NCBI RefSeq assembly: GCF_029227915.1
Contig: NC_079886.1
Span: forward strand, 12,979,501 to 13,043,500
Length of the DNA stretch: 64,000 nt
DNA from: Hydractinia symbiolongicarpus
Taxonomy: Eukaryota > Cnidaria > Hydrozoa > Anthoathecata > Hydractiniidae
Reading direction: 5' to 3'
The first letter of the stretch is position 1. Every line of letters begins with the position of its first letter. Shown piece by piece: positions 51,283-60,505 of this stretch. The notes beneath the pieces are model-generated. The model was not told the origin of the DNA and did not search any database. It saw only the letters and a list, made by a program, of their open reading frames with translations. A program made the translations under genes and the position numbers.

Positions 51283-51440
51283 TGTAATGTCGTAAAGACA
51301 TCGACGATGGAGAGGACTTGGGCAGAAGAAGAGGGACGATTCTGATGACACGAGAGTTATGATAGTGAATAGAAAAAAGAGATAAACAGAGATATATTGT
51401 AAACACGTGTTCTTATTTAACCTATTCTCCCGATATTAAA
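51283..51440 (+). repeat. 3' LTR of the Gypsy element with polypurine tract
   Basis: Starts TGTAATGTCG and ends GATATTAAA, followed by the GACAT duplication. The purine run CGAAGGGGAAGA at 51271-51282 directly before it is the likely plus-strand primer site. Confidence 0.9.
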
Positions 51441-51626
51441 GACATATGGGATATGGTTGTTGAGGAGGAGCCTGAACTACTCGAAGCCTACTATTACAGG
51501 AAGATGGGAAAGGCCGGAATTAAGGAGGATCTTCTCCCATTAGCCTGGCATCATGATAGGGTCATCGATTGGTGCTTTTCAGAGGATCTTACAGCAATTG
51601 TTGCAAGATAAATACTACTAATAAAG

Positions 51627-51770
51627 ATGAGTTTCAAGATACAAGCCATGTGTAATAAGGCTGTTGAAAAGGAGCCATGGCTGCTAAGGCATGTACTGGA
51701 CCGACTCAAGACCCAGGACATGTGCAATAAGGCTGTTGAAAAGGATCCCGAGGTGCTCGAATATGTGTAA
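51627..51770 (+). CDS. Short DUF4116-type protein (47 aa)
   Basis: It starts after ACTAATAAAG and contains two repeat units (FKIQAMCNKAVEKEPWLLRHV and a similar one), then stops. It is either a truncated duplicate of the upstream repeat gene or a decay product. No start was found for a longer frame. Confidence 0.5.
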   Translation: MSFKIQAMCNKAVEKEPWLLRHVLDRLKTQDMCNKAVEKDPEVLEYV

Positions 51771-51813
51771 TATATAATGAATATGTATCAACTGTCAATA
51801 TAGCTTGAAAAGT

Positions 51814-51957
51814 ATGTTATTCATGACCTTCCTTACCGCCATCGGTCTATCCCTACCACTTGTAACCCTGGCATGTGTACAAGAGGAGAAGGAAGGGTCT
51901 AATGAACAGAGGATTAAGGATTTGGAGGCTCGTCTTGATGTCTTAATAAATGAATGA
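51814..51957 (+). CDS. Small membrane protein with coiled-coil tail (47 aa, C)
   Basis: One hydrophobic helix (MLFMTFLTAIGLSLPLVTLACV) is followed by a charged coil (EQRIKDLEARLDVLINE). It recalls the small membrane proteins at 20511-20998 in A. Its end overlaps the next gene by eight bases through AATAAATGAATGA. Confidence 0.5.
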   Translation: MLFMTFLTAIGLSLPLVTLACVQEEKEGSNEQRIKDLEARLDVLINE

Positions 51958-52153
51958 GGAATGCAGTAACTGTTTGACAGTACTCGAATCATATGACAAA
52001 TGTACCTGTGGTCGGAAGTTCATGGTGGGTGGTAAAATGCTATGCTGGTACTGCTATCACGAATATATCACATATAACGGGGGCGGCTGTGCATGTACCA
52101 TGACATGTAATTCTCTGCAGTCATTCAAAATATACAATAATGTCGAAATTTGA
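51950..52153 (+). CDS. Cysteine-rich small protein (67 aa, C)
   Basis: Ten cysteines occur in pairs (ECSNC, KCTC, LCWYCYH, GCACTMTC), a pattern suggesting zinc binding. The start follows CTTAATAA. It has no counterpart in A or B. The function is unknown; a zinc-ribbon-type regulator would fit. Confidence 0.55.
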   Translation: MNEECSNCLTVLESYDKCTCGRKFMVGGKMLCWYCYHEYITYNGGGCACTMTCNSLQSFKIYNNVEI

Positions 52154-52532
52154 AAATGAACTTGTTAAATCAAATATATTCTATAATTTTGCTGCTACCT
52201 TCACAAACATCGAAGATATCAATGTAGAATACCTAACAATATCGAATGCCATGCCTGCCAATGGAGGCAAGGACAAACGATATGTGGTAGGGTACCATAC
52301 ACAGGTCCTTGTGGTTGCCTTGAGGGTAAAGACACCGAAAATCTGGTCCACAAATGGGGTGACTAAATATAACGCCAATGCGTCACCAGCAATTAGTCTC
52401 GATTTTGAAGAGTATCCGGATTGGATCGCTAAGTATCGTCAAATATGGTCAAAAGTTGAGGTGTTGATATCCGAGCAATTAACGACAGAGCCCGTGAAAA
52501 AGGACCGTTATGTGAATGCTAAGCTCGAATAA
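52140..52532 (+). CDS. Conserved unknown protein, 130 aa (C)
   Basis: The product is rich in beta-forming residues, with KRYVVGYHTQVLVVALRVKTPKIWSTNGV and SPAISLDFEEYP. This recalls small putative single-stranded-DNA-binding proteins of large DNA viruses, but I cannot confirm this. The frame is open despite the general decay of C. It overlaps the previous gene by 14 bases. Confidence 0.5.
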   Translation: MSKFENELVKSNIFYNFAATFTNIEDINVEYLTISNAMPANGGKDKRYVVGYHTQVLVVALRVKTPKIWSTNGVTKYNANASPAISLDFEEYPDWIAKYRQIWSKVEVLISEQLTTEPVKKDRYVNAKLE

Positions 52533-52728
52533 TACAAGGACACAATTACCACCAAGTTCTATGGTATGCTGGTACCCTTTGATGAGCCCTGCCAAGCCCT
52601 GCCATTCTAGCCTTTTCTTCTGTATACGTACAAGGTAAAAACCACTACCCCCAGACACACATCACAGAATGTCGGTATAAAGACTTTAAAAAGGAGTGGT
52701 TACTAAGCAAAAATTAGAAAAAACATAC

Positions 52729-52757
52729 ATTTTATAGACCCAAAAGATCTATAAAAT
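52729..52757. terminator. Stem-loop between convergent genes (C)
   Basis: ATTTTATAGA pairs exactly with TCTATAAAAT around nine bases. It corresponds in position to 20254-20281 (A) and 25266-25293 (B), with a different sequence. Confidence 0.6.
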
Positions 52758-52794
52758 ATAATACAAAATTAAGGTCTATACTCGGGTGGGGACT

Positions 52795-53328
52795 CTACAT
52801 AGTGCTTGCATATTGCACAGATTGAAGTTTTTTTTAAATTTCGTCCTTCCCTTCCTCCCTACCCTTGGCAACTAGTTGGGCACTGATAACGCCATTTTCC
52901 ATTGCCTTGCTGATTAGGTCCACAATCGAGTTTAGATTCGTCTCCGCAGCCTTATACCCTCATGTTTTTTGGATTTAAAACGTAGACGTTTTGAAGCGTT
53001 TCGAAGACCGGCTTGCCCTATTCCGGCGGCAATCGAGTCCCCCCCCCCATGTCACAAGCCAAGGGTACCCCCATGCCTGGGGCCATGGCTCCTATCCCAA
53101 GCCCTGGCGTGATAACACTTACGCCAAGCAGACCATGGTCGCACATCCTGACCCACGTGTTGTGCATTTTGAATTTTTTCGCCAATCTATTCCGCTCCTT
53201 TATTTCATCCCAGAGATATTGTTCTATCTCCTCAATTTTTTTCAGTCTAATAACCTGTCCCTCGTCAGATCAGAGCCTTGCGCGGGTGCACTCGGTAAAT
53301 TTGGGTACAGCTTAGCTATATCGCTCAT
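52795..53328 (-). pseudogene. Hairpin-membrane protein, heavily decayed (C)
   Basis: The start at 53328 (MSDIAKLYPNLPSAP) follows AGAATAAAG and aligns with MADKLYPTLPPSAP of A and B. Several frameshifts and stops follow; KKFKMH and DHGLLGV-like pieces remain. A C homopolymer of ten sits near 53040. Confidence 0.7.
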
Positions 53329-53330
53329 CT

Positions 53331-54006
53331 TTATTCTATGAGAATGCACATTGTGATGTCAAAAAACGTCACATTCTTTTCATGGTGGTAGACGTCCGTT
53401 AGCATGAACTCAAGACAGTCGGTGGTTCCCTTTAAGGGAATGTAAATAGGACTGTCAAAAGTCCAGGTTAACATATTTTCCCATGCATTCAATTTTTTGG
53501 TGGGAAACAGGGCCAGAACCTTCGATCTTTTACCATCCAATAGGCAGTCGTCTTCACCCAATTGTGGACAAATAAGTCTTAATTTTTGATATATATATAT
53601 CGGTTCTATATATGGTATCATAGTCACCCTTTGTGTAATATATTTTTGCAGGATCATAGGTTAATCCCAGGAGCTCTTGCAATTGCCTACCGATAACCAC
53701 CGTATACCTGTCACTGACACGGAGTCTACAATATGCATTTTTAAATACAAACAGTTTGATCTTATCTTCTGCCTGTCTGTTGACAATAGCCGCGATGTCC
53801 TCGATTTTTTACAGGCCATTATTGATCTCAATCCTTGTAACCCTATGGTCAGGTCCCACCTTACGTATAGTGATATCGTTGTTGCTATATAAGTTCAGCC
53901 ATCCAAATCGAATGTTTATCGATTTTAGAGCAATACGGGTGTCCTGTCCCACGTAGTCTTCAAATATGGTAGGTTTATCTATGTCGGTGATATAGAGTTG
54001 TTTCAT
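53331..54006 (-). pseudogene. Likely minor capsid/penton-type protein, broken (C)
   Basis: The start (MKQLYITDIDKPTIFEDY) aligns with A and B. A TAA stands in place of the Tyr codon after NNGL (near 53808) and a frameshift lies near 53600. LICPQLGEDDCLLDG and LTWTFDSPIYIPL are still clear. Confidence 0.75.
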
Positions 54007-54024
54007 GTCCTTTTGTTTTAAGAA

Positions 54025-54835
54025 ATGTGGTTGTATCTACAATACAACCACTCTGCAAAGTATAAAAGTAACAGGGGTGAATGGCCGCTTGGTGTAACCA
54101 ACTTGGAGCATCAGGACCTGTACGTGAGTACAGACTCCCATATTTCCGGAGTATTTCCGGAGCTTACCAAGTATGCCATCAAAGTTCCAACAACCTACCT
54201 CGATGACCCCGTTCACATGGGTTGGAAAGGGCAGGCGTTGAATTATTGGAATATCCAGGTTAGTTTTGCTACCCATTGTGTGACGACGGCCCTAGCCATA
54301 TGTGCCAAGCACATGATGTGCTCCAGATTCTAGTACAGAAATTTGAGGCTATGGTCCAAAGGCAAGAAAATGTAAGCTATGACATCACCGAATTCCAAAA
54401 AGTATTGCAGCATGCGAGGACCCCGGTGAACTTCGCTATCATGCGCCATGTGTATATGCTGCCCTCCGACATGACTCTGCGTATGGGGAGGATTGTCGGG
54501 TATAACAATAATATTTTGATTGCACCTGCAAGTGCGGTGATTGGTATCCGGCTTGATCTAAATAATAAGCCTGTTGTGCGGCATGCGTCTGCCACATCCC
54601 CCAGGCATACGATCAAAACACCCATACATACCCCAAGGCATGCCGGGCCCCCTATACCTCCCATACATGCTCCCGATCATACCATACGGCTATACCATCC
54701 ATACCTCCCGGCGCCACAACATCGTCCCCCATACCCGAACAACCCTCACAAAATCAACTCGAGGATACCAAGGCCTCATTAATCACCATAGGGGTAGGCA
54801 TCATACTGGCCTATATATGGTTGAGAAAAAAATAA
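54025..54835 (+). pseudogene. Conserved structural protein with internal deletion (C)
   Basis: WPLGVTNLEHQDLYVS and WNIQVSFATHC match the first half in A and B. A deletion near 54325 joins this to LVQKFEAMVQRQENVSYDITEF. After NNKP the tail is Pro/His-rich rather than the SEKIPQSGLG repeats of B, and the final membrane helix lies in another frame. Confidence 0.7.
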
Positions 54836-54838
54836 GGC

Positions 54839-56115
54839 TTATTTTATGTATAACACGACAAGCCCGGCAGCTCCCGCAATGGCCATATACAGATGTTTAG
54901 CTGCATACGTAACGATGGTTGACGCTACTCTTAAAAGGAAGGAGACCACTGTACCGATAATACCCGGCAATGCAGCACCGGCTTTACCTGCTAGATATTT
55001 AAGGAAATTTTCAAGCCTTTCAAGTTGCTTTTGCACAAACCCTTTTTCACCACCCCCTGCGATTCCCCCTGCAGCATCTGCTGCCGCACCCTCTCCTTGT
55101 AACAGCAAGAATAATGGTGGAAATTAGTAGACCAACAGCAGAGACGATGCTGGCTATGGTTACCCCCTGTTCACGGAAGAGTGTTTTAAGTTTTTCAAGC
55201 AAAGGCATGCCATCCCCGGCAATCTTCATCAAATCAGACTTAATATTCCGTAGATGCTTAAAAACCTTGGAGGAAATTAGACCATGCCTACCGAGTGCAA
55301 CATTTTTATCCTTCTTCAATTGATCAATATCTTTCTCCAGCCTGGCAATCTCCTGAGGCCTTTTCGCCCCGGCCGTCTGCTTCTTGAGTTCCTCTTTCAA
55401 TTTACCCTCCTTTGTCCTGATGTCGCTATCATATTTTATATTTTCGCCCTTACCTCCTTGATATTCTTCTGAAGGGTCTCAATTTCGACTTTTAATGATT
55501 TTATATCAAACTCGAGGGCATCATCGTCAATGCCTGCAAATGAGGTATCTATTTAGCCTTCAACGTCCTGGGCAAAATTTTGAATACTATCAATCGTCTC
55601 CATCTCCATCACATTAGGCCTTATCAAAGGGGTCCTCTCATCTTCTTCATCCCTATTCATAAGGACATTAACATCATGTATAAGATTCTGGGCCTCTGTC
55701 CTACTACCTTTGTTGAGTGTTTGATATTTATCAAAACCTATTGCCTTCATACGCGCACTAATCAGCCTCTTTTCGAGCTGTCCAATGGTTGGAAAATTAC
55801 CATTTTGCAACGTCAGTGGTACTTCCGCTAGTGATCTTTTTCCCGTTACAACCCTCTTTAATATAAGTTCACCACCCTCATCCATTCGGAACCTATCGTA
55901 ATGCATTGTATGAGGCGTCATACCGAGTCCGTCTCTAAGATGTGTATATAGGCTATCAACCCCAACCGTCTACGCGCACCTACCTGCTGCTGACCTGTCG
56001 TTGATGTGCCCGGAACATCAGGGAGTTGAGTTGATTGTTGGGTATCCTGCTTGTCGCCTTTATCATCATGCTTACCAATATCCTCTTCAGGTGTGAATAC
56101 TGGATTATCAGCCAT
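54839..56115 (-). pseudogene. Coiled-coil membrane structural protein, decayed (C)
   Basis: The N-terminal part (MADNPVFTPEEDIG...) is separated by a frameshift near 55920 from a frame that runs from the LYTHL-type domain (KAIGFDKYQTLNKGS) directly into the acidic coiled-coil start. This again shows one gene. LFREQGVTIASIVSAVGLLIST and the C-terminal hydrophobic segments remain in a further frame. Confidence 0.72.
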
Positions 56116-56145
56116 CCTTTATTTACAGCTATATAATAAATAAGT

Positions 56146-57425
56146 ATGAACGCATACGGTATACTGATGGATCCCTATGCCGAGAGCAAACAGCTGCTTG
56201 GTATGAAGGGACCCCGGCAAAGAGTCCAGATTTCACATACACCATCAACCATTGACCAGAAAGAAGATCTATATGTCGATACTCCCAACATGCCACAAAA
56301 TGATGTCATTATCCCGGGTAGTCTAAAGCTTCTATTTGATCTGACGCTGACTGGGACAAATACAACACGTACGATCGTCAGCAATATTGGGAAAAGTCTG
56401 GTGAGGAACCTACGTATTACTCTAAATAATAAGGAGGTACAGAATGTCAGCGAATACAATATCCTGGCATTGTATAGGGATCTCTGGCTGTCCAAGTTTG
56501 AGCGCAATAATAACGTTATTCTTGAGAGTATTAACCCTAATGATGGGCCTATCAGGGCCCTACAGGTCAAGGAAACTGGTCATGTGGAAACAGATGAGGA
56601 AAAGGCCTTTGTTTAAGCCTATGGCAACACCTTCTGTATACCCATTGTAAAGATGTTTGAGCTGACCCGGGATGTGCTCCTATATCCAGCAGGCCTGTAC
56701 GACAGATTACAATTCATCATCAATTTCGCGCCTTATGGTGACGTCATCAAGGTTGCGGGGACGGCAGCCGTAGGGAGCACGGGGGCCAAGCCGGCTGACT
56801 CTGCGTATAAAATTAGTAATATCAGACTCGAATTCGACAAAATTATAAATGAAGGCCTTGCGAGCGCCATGATGTCCCGGTATGCAAGGCTTGCCCTGCC
56901 CTATGAAAGAGTACTCAGGATGAAGGTACTTACTATGAAAAAATCAGACACCAGCTACAACATTCAGGTTGATAGTCCTTCCAAGTCCTTCAAAGGTGTA
57001 TTACTATTCTTTATAGATACGAGAAAGGTGAAGCCCTATGCCGGCGTTAATGAAGTCTTCTACAATCCTAAAATTGAGAAGATCAGCGTCAATTTTAAGG
57101 GGGAACCTAATGAATTGTACTCCCATGCCATTCTTCCCAAGGATCATCTGGAACAGATCGTCAAATCTTTGGCAGACGCGGGAACTCCAATGTGACTATC
57201 GGACAATTTTTCAATGAAAGGTATGCCCTGTTTGTGGACTTCCAGAGCTCCCCCAATGATGTGCTACATGCAAGTGGTAGACCATTACAGAGACTGAGTG
57301 TTGGAATCACCCTGCATATCACCAAAGAAGCCGACGGAACTGGTGAGTTCAAATGTTATGTATACCTCTTACAAGATGCCCAGCTGAATATTTTGGATGG
57401 CAGATTGGATAGGGTGGAGTACTAA
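56146..57425 (+). pseudogene. Major capsid protein, TAA and frameshift (C)
   Basis: Start MNAYGILMDPYAE after ATAATAAATAAGT. TGTNTTRTIVSNIGK, LPYERVLRMKVLTMKK and ASGRPLQRLSVGITL mark the family. TAA at 56614-56616 and a one-base change near 57185 break it. Divergence from A and B is spread evenly, showing that C belongs to a separate lineage of the element. Confidence 0.85.
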
Positions 57426-57429
57426 TAAA

Positions 57430-57824
57430 ATGGCTACTCTTATGATCATGGCGGGGGGCGCGCTAATCAACGCCTTTGCATTTTCGGGCACAAATTTTCT
57501 ATTCAGCAAACAGGGCACGGTGAGGCGGAGCGTAGGCGTCACGACGAGGTCGTTGAAAAGCTCAATACAGCCCAGGCGGAGTGGATACGTAAACGGCAGG
57601 CTAAATTGTACTGGCTCAACGAACAAAGAGAGATGCAAATAAAAGCTGGCAGAAGCCTAAAAGAATTGGACGACGATATGTATCAGTATTACATCAACTC
57701 GGACAAAAAGGCCCCGCAATTGAAGGACTTCTACACCCCTTCACAAACCCAACAAGATGGTGAGTTAACATTCGTTGTTGGCTGCCTGTCCCTGCTAGGC
57801 TTTATAGTCTACAAATACTTATAG
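57430..57824 (+). pseudogene. Small two-span membrane protein, frameshifted (C)
   Basis: Start MATLMIMAGGALINAFAFSG, then a frameshift just after LFSK; the other frame continues GHGEAERRRHDEVV and ends with DFYTPSQTQQDGELTF and a hydrophobic helix. A and B lack the GHGEAERRR part and break at the same region. Confidence 0.7.
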
Positions 57825-57850
57825 GAACGTTTTTTACATATCTAATAAAC

Positions 57851-58857
57851 ATGTCAAAAGCATCACATATCGTTACAGAGGAGGAAGCAGAAAGGCTAAG
57901 CAATATCTACTATACCCCAGAAAATTTGTGGGTCGGCCGCAAAGCCGTCAAATTACAAGCGAAGGAGAGTGGCCTCTCCAAAAAGATGGTAATACATTGG
58001 CTGAGTAGGCAGCTTCTCTGGCTGAGACACATTCGAGGCCCAAAGCGTATAGACTACCCCATTTTACCATCACAAAACCAAATAAGATGCATTAGTTTGA
58101 TCTATTGTACATGCCTCACGATCGTTTGTACGGTAGTACATATAAATACATCCTGACAGGCGTTGACGTGGCCTAACGTTACAAAGTAGCGAGGACCCTA
58201 AGAACGAAGAGAGCTGGCGAAGTCGCGGACATGATCAAAGATATATATAAAGCGGGACCCCTTCATTACCCTAAAACATTCCAATGTGACAATGGTTCTG
58301 AGTTCAAATCGGATGTGAGCAACCTCCCAGAAGACAAAGGGATTGAGATCAAGACGGCTACCACGAAATATCACCATACATTCACGGTTTTCGTCGAATC
58401 GTACAACAAGGTCCTTGCAGAGAGACTATTTAAGCCACAAGATGCACAGGAGTTGGTCTCTAACGAGACTAGTAGCACTTGGGTCAAGCATTTGTACACT
58501 ATAGTGAAGAGTCTAAACAATACCAAAACTACCATGATCGGCATGAAACCCAACAAGGCTATCAAGCTGGATGATGTACCACTCGCAAAAAGCGAAGAAT
58601 ATCCCGAGGAAAAGCCTCTACCCGGGGATGGTTTATACTTGTATCTGCTACAACCCGGGGAAGAGCACGGTGATGTTAAACGACGTGCCACCGATCCCTG
58701 GTGGAGTAGGAAAATATATAGGTTGGATCGTATTGTGACGGGTAGTCGCGTGCTATACTACCTAAGAGACGGCCCCGATCGCAGCTTTGTTTCGGAGGAG
58801 CTCATGCTGATACCAGAGGATGTTCGGGTGCCACCGGAGCATGTTAAAGAGTGGTAA
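57851..58857 (+). pseudogene. RVE/DDE integrase, broken (C)
   Basis: The start follows CTAATAAAC. A frameshift near 58060, TAG at 58093-58095 and TAA at 58174-58176 damage the region around the first Asp. FQCDNGSEF and FVESYNK are intact, as is the C-terminus ending PPEHVKEW, here undeleted. Confidence 0.85.
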
Positions 58858-58871
58858 GGAGTATCTTCAAT

Positions 58872-58985
58872 GGGGGGGGGGGGGGGGGGGGTGGGGTAAC
58901 CAACCCACTTCTGCATATAATTTTCGCAACCCCTGCGGGTAGTGAAAATCGTGCTTGGTTGGGTGTGGACAAATCTTTCCACACC
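58872..58985. terminator. G-run and stem-loop between convergent integrase and BRO genes (C)
   Basis: A run of 20 G (58872-58891) is followed by a perfect stem GGTGTGGA/TCCACACC at 58962-58985. The stem sits where A and B also have stem-loops, with unrelated sequence. The G-run length may be uncertain because of sequencing. Confidence 0.6.
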
Positions 58986-59740
58986 TATTCCGCGAGTTCT
59001 AAGAGTCTTTCATGCGTGTAATTCTCACCAAGCCTAAAATGCCTAACCCTCTCCGGGTTTACTTCAATACATCCACGTTCCCGGAGCCAGTTGTAATGGA
59101 CTATGGCATTCGGGGTCTCTGCCAGTACCACGATCTCACCCTTGTGGTAATCAACGAGTTTATTCCGAATCTTCTGTGCTACATACTCCTGTTGACCACA
59201 GATGGCAAGGTAGGGATCGCCATTATTCTTCCGGATGATGACCATGCTATTATCCTTTCCGGTATCTTCAAAGTGTTCATTTCCCAACATCACGATTTGA
59301 CTATCTCTATCATCAATTTCATCATTAAGTAAGGCAAGGGCCCCATCCCTATCTTCCATAGCTTGACGCTGCTCCTCAATTACATCTTATAATTTTTGGA
59401 CACCCAACCATTTAATGACCCCAACAGCTTTTGGCTTCTTTGATCTACGCACAATTTCCAGGGCGCCCTCGAGTGTGACAAAGACATTATGTCCATTTTT
59501 CCCTCCTCCCCGCATACCTGATCGGGGGCCCATGGGAGATGCCCCATTGGACCCCACTATTTCTGACCTGGTTCATATGAATGCCAAAGGTATTGTCATA
59601 TTATTAACTTTTTCAATACCCAGAAACCGTCCCAAGTCGGCGCGTTTAAACATAGGTTGATCCTGATTATTGGATAGTGTCTCAATGGCTCCTGGACATC
59701 TTTCTAATATATCAACGTAAGCCAGAGGTTTTTGCTGTGC
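58985..59740 (-). pseudogene. BRO/MSV199-type protein, decayed (C)
   Basis: The C-terminal domain (IIRKNNGDPYLAICGQQEYVAQKI, LRERGCIEVNPERVRHF) matches BRO of A and B. Upstream frames carry MFKRADLGRFLGIEK, FVTLEGALEIV and RRSKKPKAVGVIKWL, a Bro-N/MSV199-like domain clearly different from A and B. So the N-terminal domain was exchanged or diverged faster. Confidence 0.7.
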
Positions 59741-60177
59741 TCAATCCAAAATTTTCCAATTCCTAGGGTGCTCGAGCCTTCAGCTCGGCTTTGATCTCGT
59801 CCCAGTCCGGGATGAGATTCGTCTCTTCATTAATTAGCCTCATGTCGCTGCGTTTGTGGGGGTACCATAAAAACAGGGCTTTCTTCTGCCTTCTCAGATT
59901 CTTTGGAAGAGCACTGAAACTTTGGGTTAATAACCACAAACTATACCTTCTATGCCTACCACTGATAGCTAATTCAAGCAAGGGCTGCCTTTTTTTATCG
60001 AGATCCTCGTTAGCGATGACGTCATCAATAACAAACAACGTGTTCTCGCTCGCTAGCAACAACGACAATTTCTTAATCCATTCGAAAAGTTGGTCCTTGG
60101 GGTCTATCAGGAACACATAGCTATCCCTCCATAATGAGGCTCTCTCTAGGTATGTCTTATCCCACCGCAATGTCGGG
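59741..60177 (-). pseudogene. Packaging ATPase, Walker A missing (C)
   Basis: Only the part from PTLRWDKTYLE onward remains; Walker B (LFVIDDV) and LLTQSF are present, and the end LEHPRNWKILD lies in another frame after a small deletion. Everything upstream is replaced by unrelated sequence at about 60178, the truncation point of element C. Confidence 0.85.
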
Positions 60178-60505
60178 TTGGTAACTCAAGTTTTTAATTC
60201 AACTGTTCAAATTCATTTACATAATCACCAATCGACATTGTCTTGGAACGGTAAAAGGTTTCAAATTTTTCGTAAGCATTGGACATTGCTTGATCTTCAG
60301 TAATACCATAAAGCTCTTTTAATTTATTACCAAGTTTATTTAAACCATCGCCTTCATTTAATTCTTCTTTTGTTAAGGCTGAACATACCTGACGTACTTT
60401 TGAATTCAAACTTAAATAAACAACTGGCCCTTGTTTCTTCTTTGGAAGTTCTTCAACTACTTTCCATAATTCCAGATCATGTACAAAAATCTTAAAATAT
60501 AACAA
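60178..60505 (-). pseudogene. Copia-like gag fragment
   Basis: The frame (FKIFVHDLELWKVVEELPKK, SIGDYVNEFEQL) resembles gag polypeptides of animal Copia-type elements. It stops at TAA, after which KLELPT continues and meets element C sequence. The rest of the retroelement is not present. Confidence 0.6.

Larger units (their letters stand above)
41464..51440 (+). mobile_element. Ty3/Gypsy LTR retrotransposon inserted in element C
   Basis: Flanked by GACAT at 41459-41463 and 51441-51445. The LTRs are 41464-41622 and 51283-51440, both starting TGTAATGTC and ending GATATTAAA, differing by two substitutions and one indel. Gag with zinc knuckles, protease, reverse transcriptase, RNase H and integrase follow in Gypsy order. 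It is itself interrupted by the transposon at 43120-48195. Confidence 0.93.
40766..51611 (+). pseudogene. DUF4116 repeat protein with SAP-like start, split by a retrotransposon
   Basis: The start follows TATATAATAAAGAGA, but the third codon is TAA (40772-40774). Next comes a SAP/Rho-N-like segment (VKQLRDIAKCRGLTGYF), then about eight repeats of roughly 26 residues with the pattern VPDRFKTQDMCNK, typical of DUF4116. The frame breaks at 41463, where the Gypsy LTR begins, and resumes in phase after 51445 with WDMVVEEEPELLEAYYYRK and the cap LPLAWHHDRVIDWC, ending at 51611. Similar repeat proteins are known from mimivirus-type giant viruses. The C-terminal cap is shared with B's ankyrin protein. 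Confidence 0.85.
40741..60177 (-). mobile_element. Polinton-type element C, decayed, truncated and interrupted
   Basis: Gene order from left (DUF4116 gene, small genes, hairpin-membrane protein, penton-type, structural, coiled-coil, capsid, small membrane, integrase, BRO, ATPase) matches B, in the same orientation. The right part from the ATPase Walker A through the polymerase and TIR is gone; homology ends at about 60177. Stops and frameshifts fill most genes, so C is older than A and B. A Gypsy element with an inner transposon occupies 41464-51440. The left border is approximate. Confidence 0.85.

Noticed and set aside
58872-58891. G20 run as a functional quadruplex
   Set aside because: A single homopolymer in a decayed junction may be a polymerase or sequencing artefact; nothing else supports a function.
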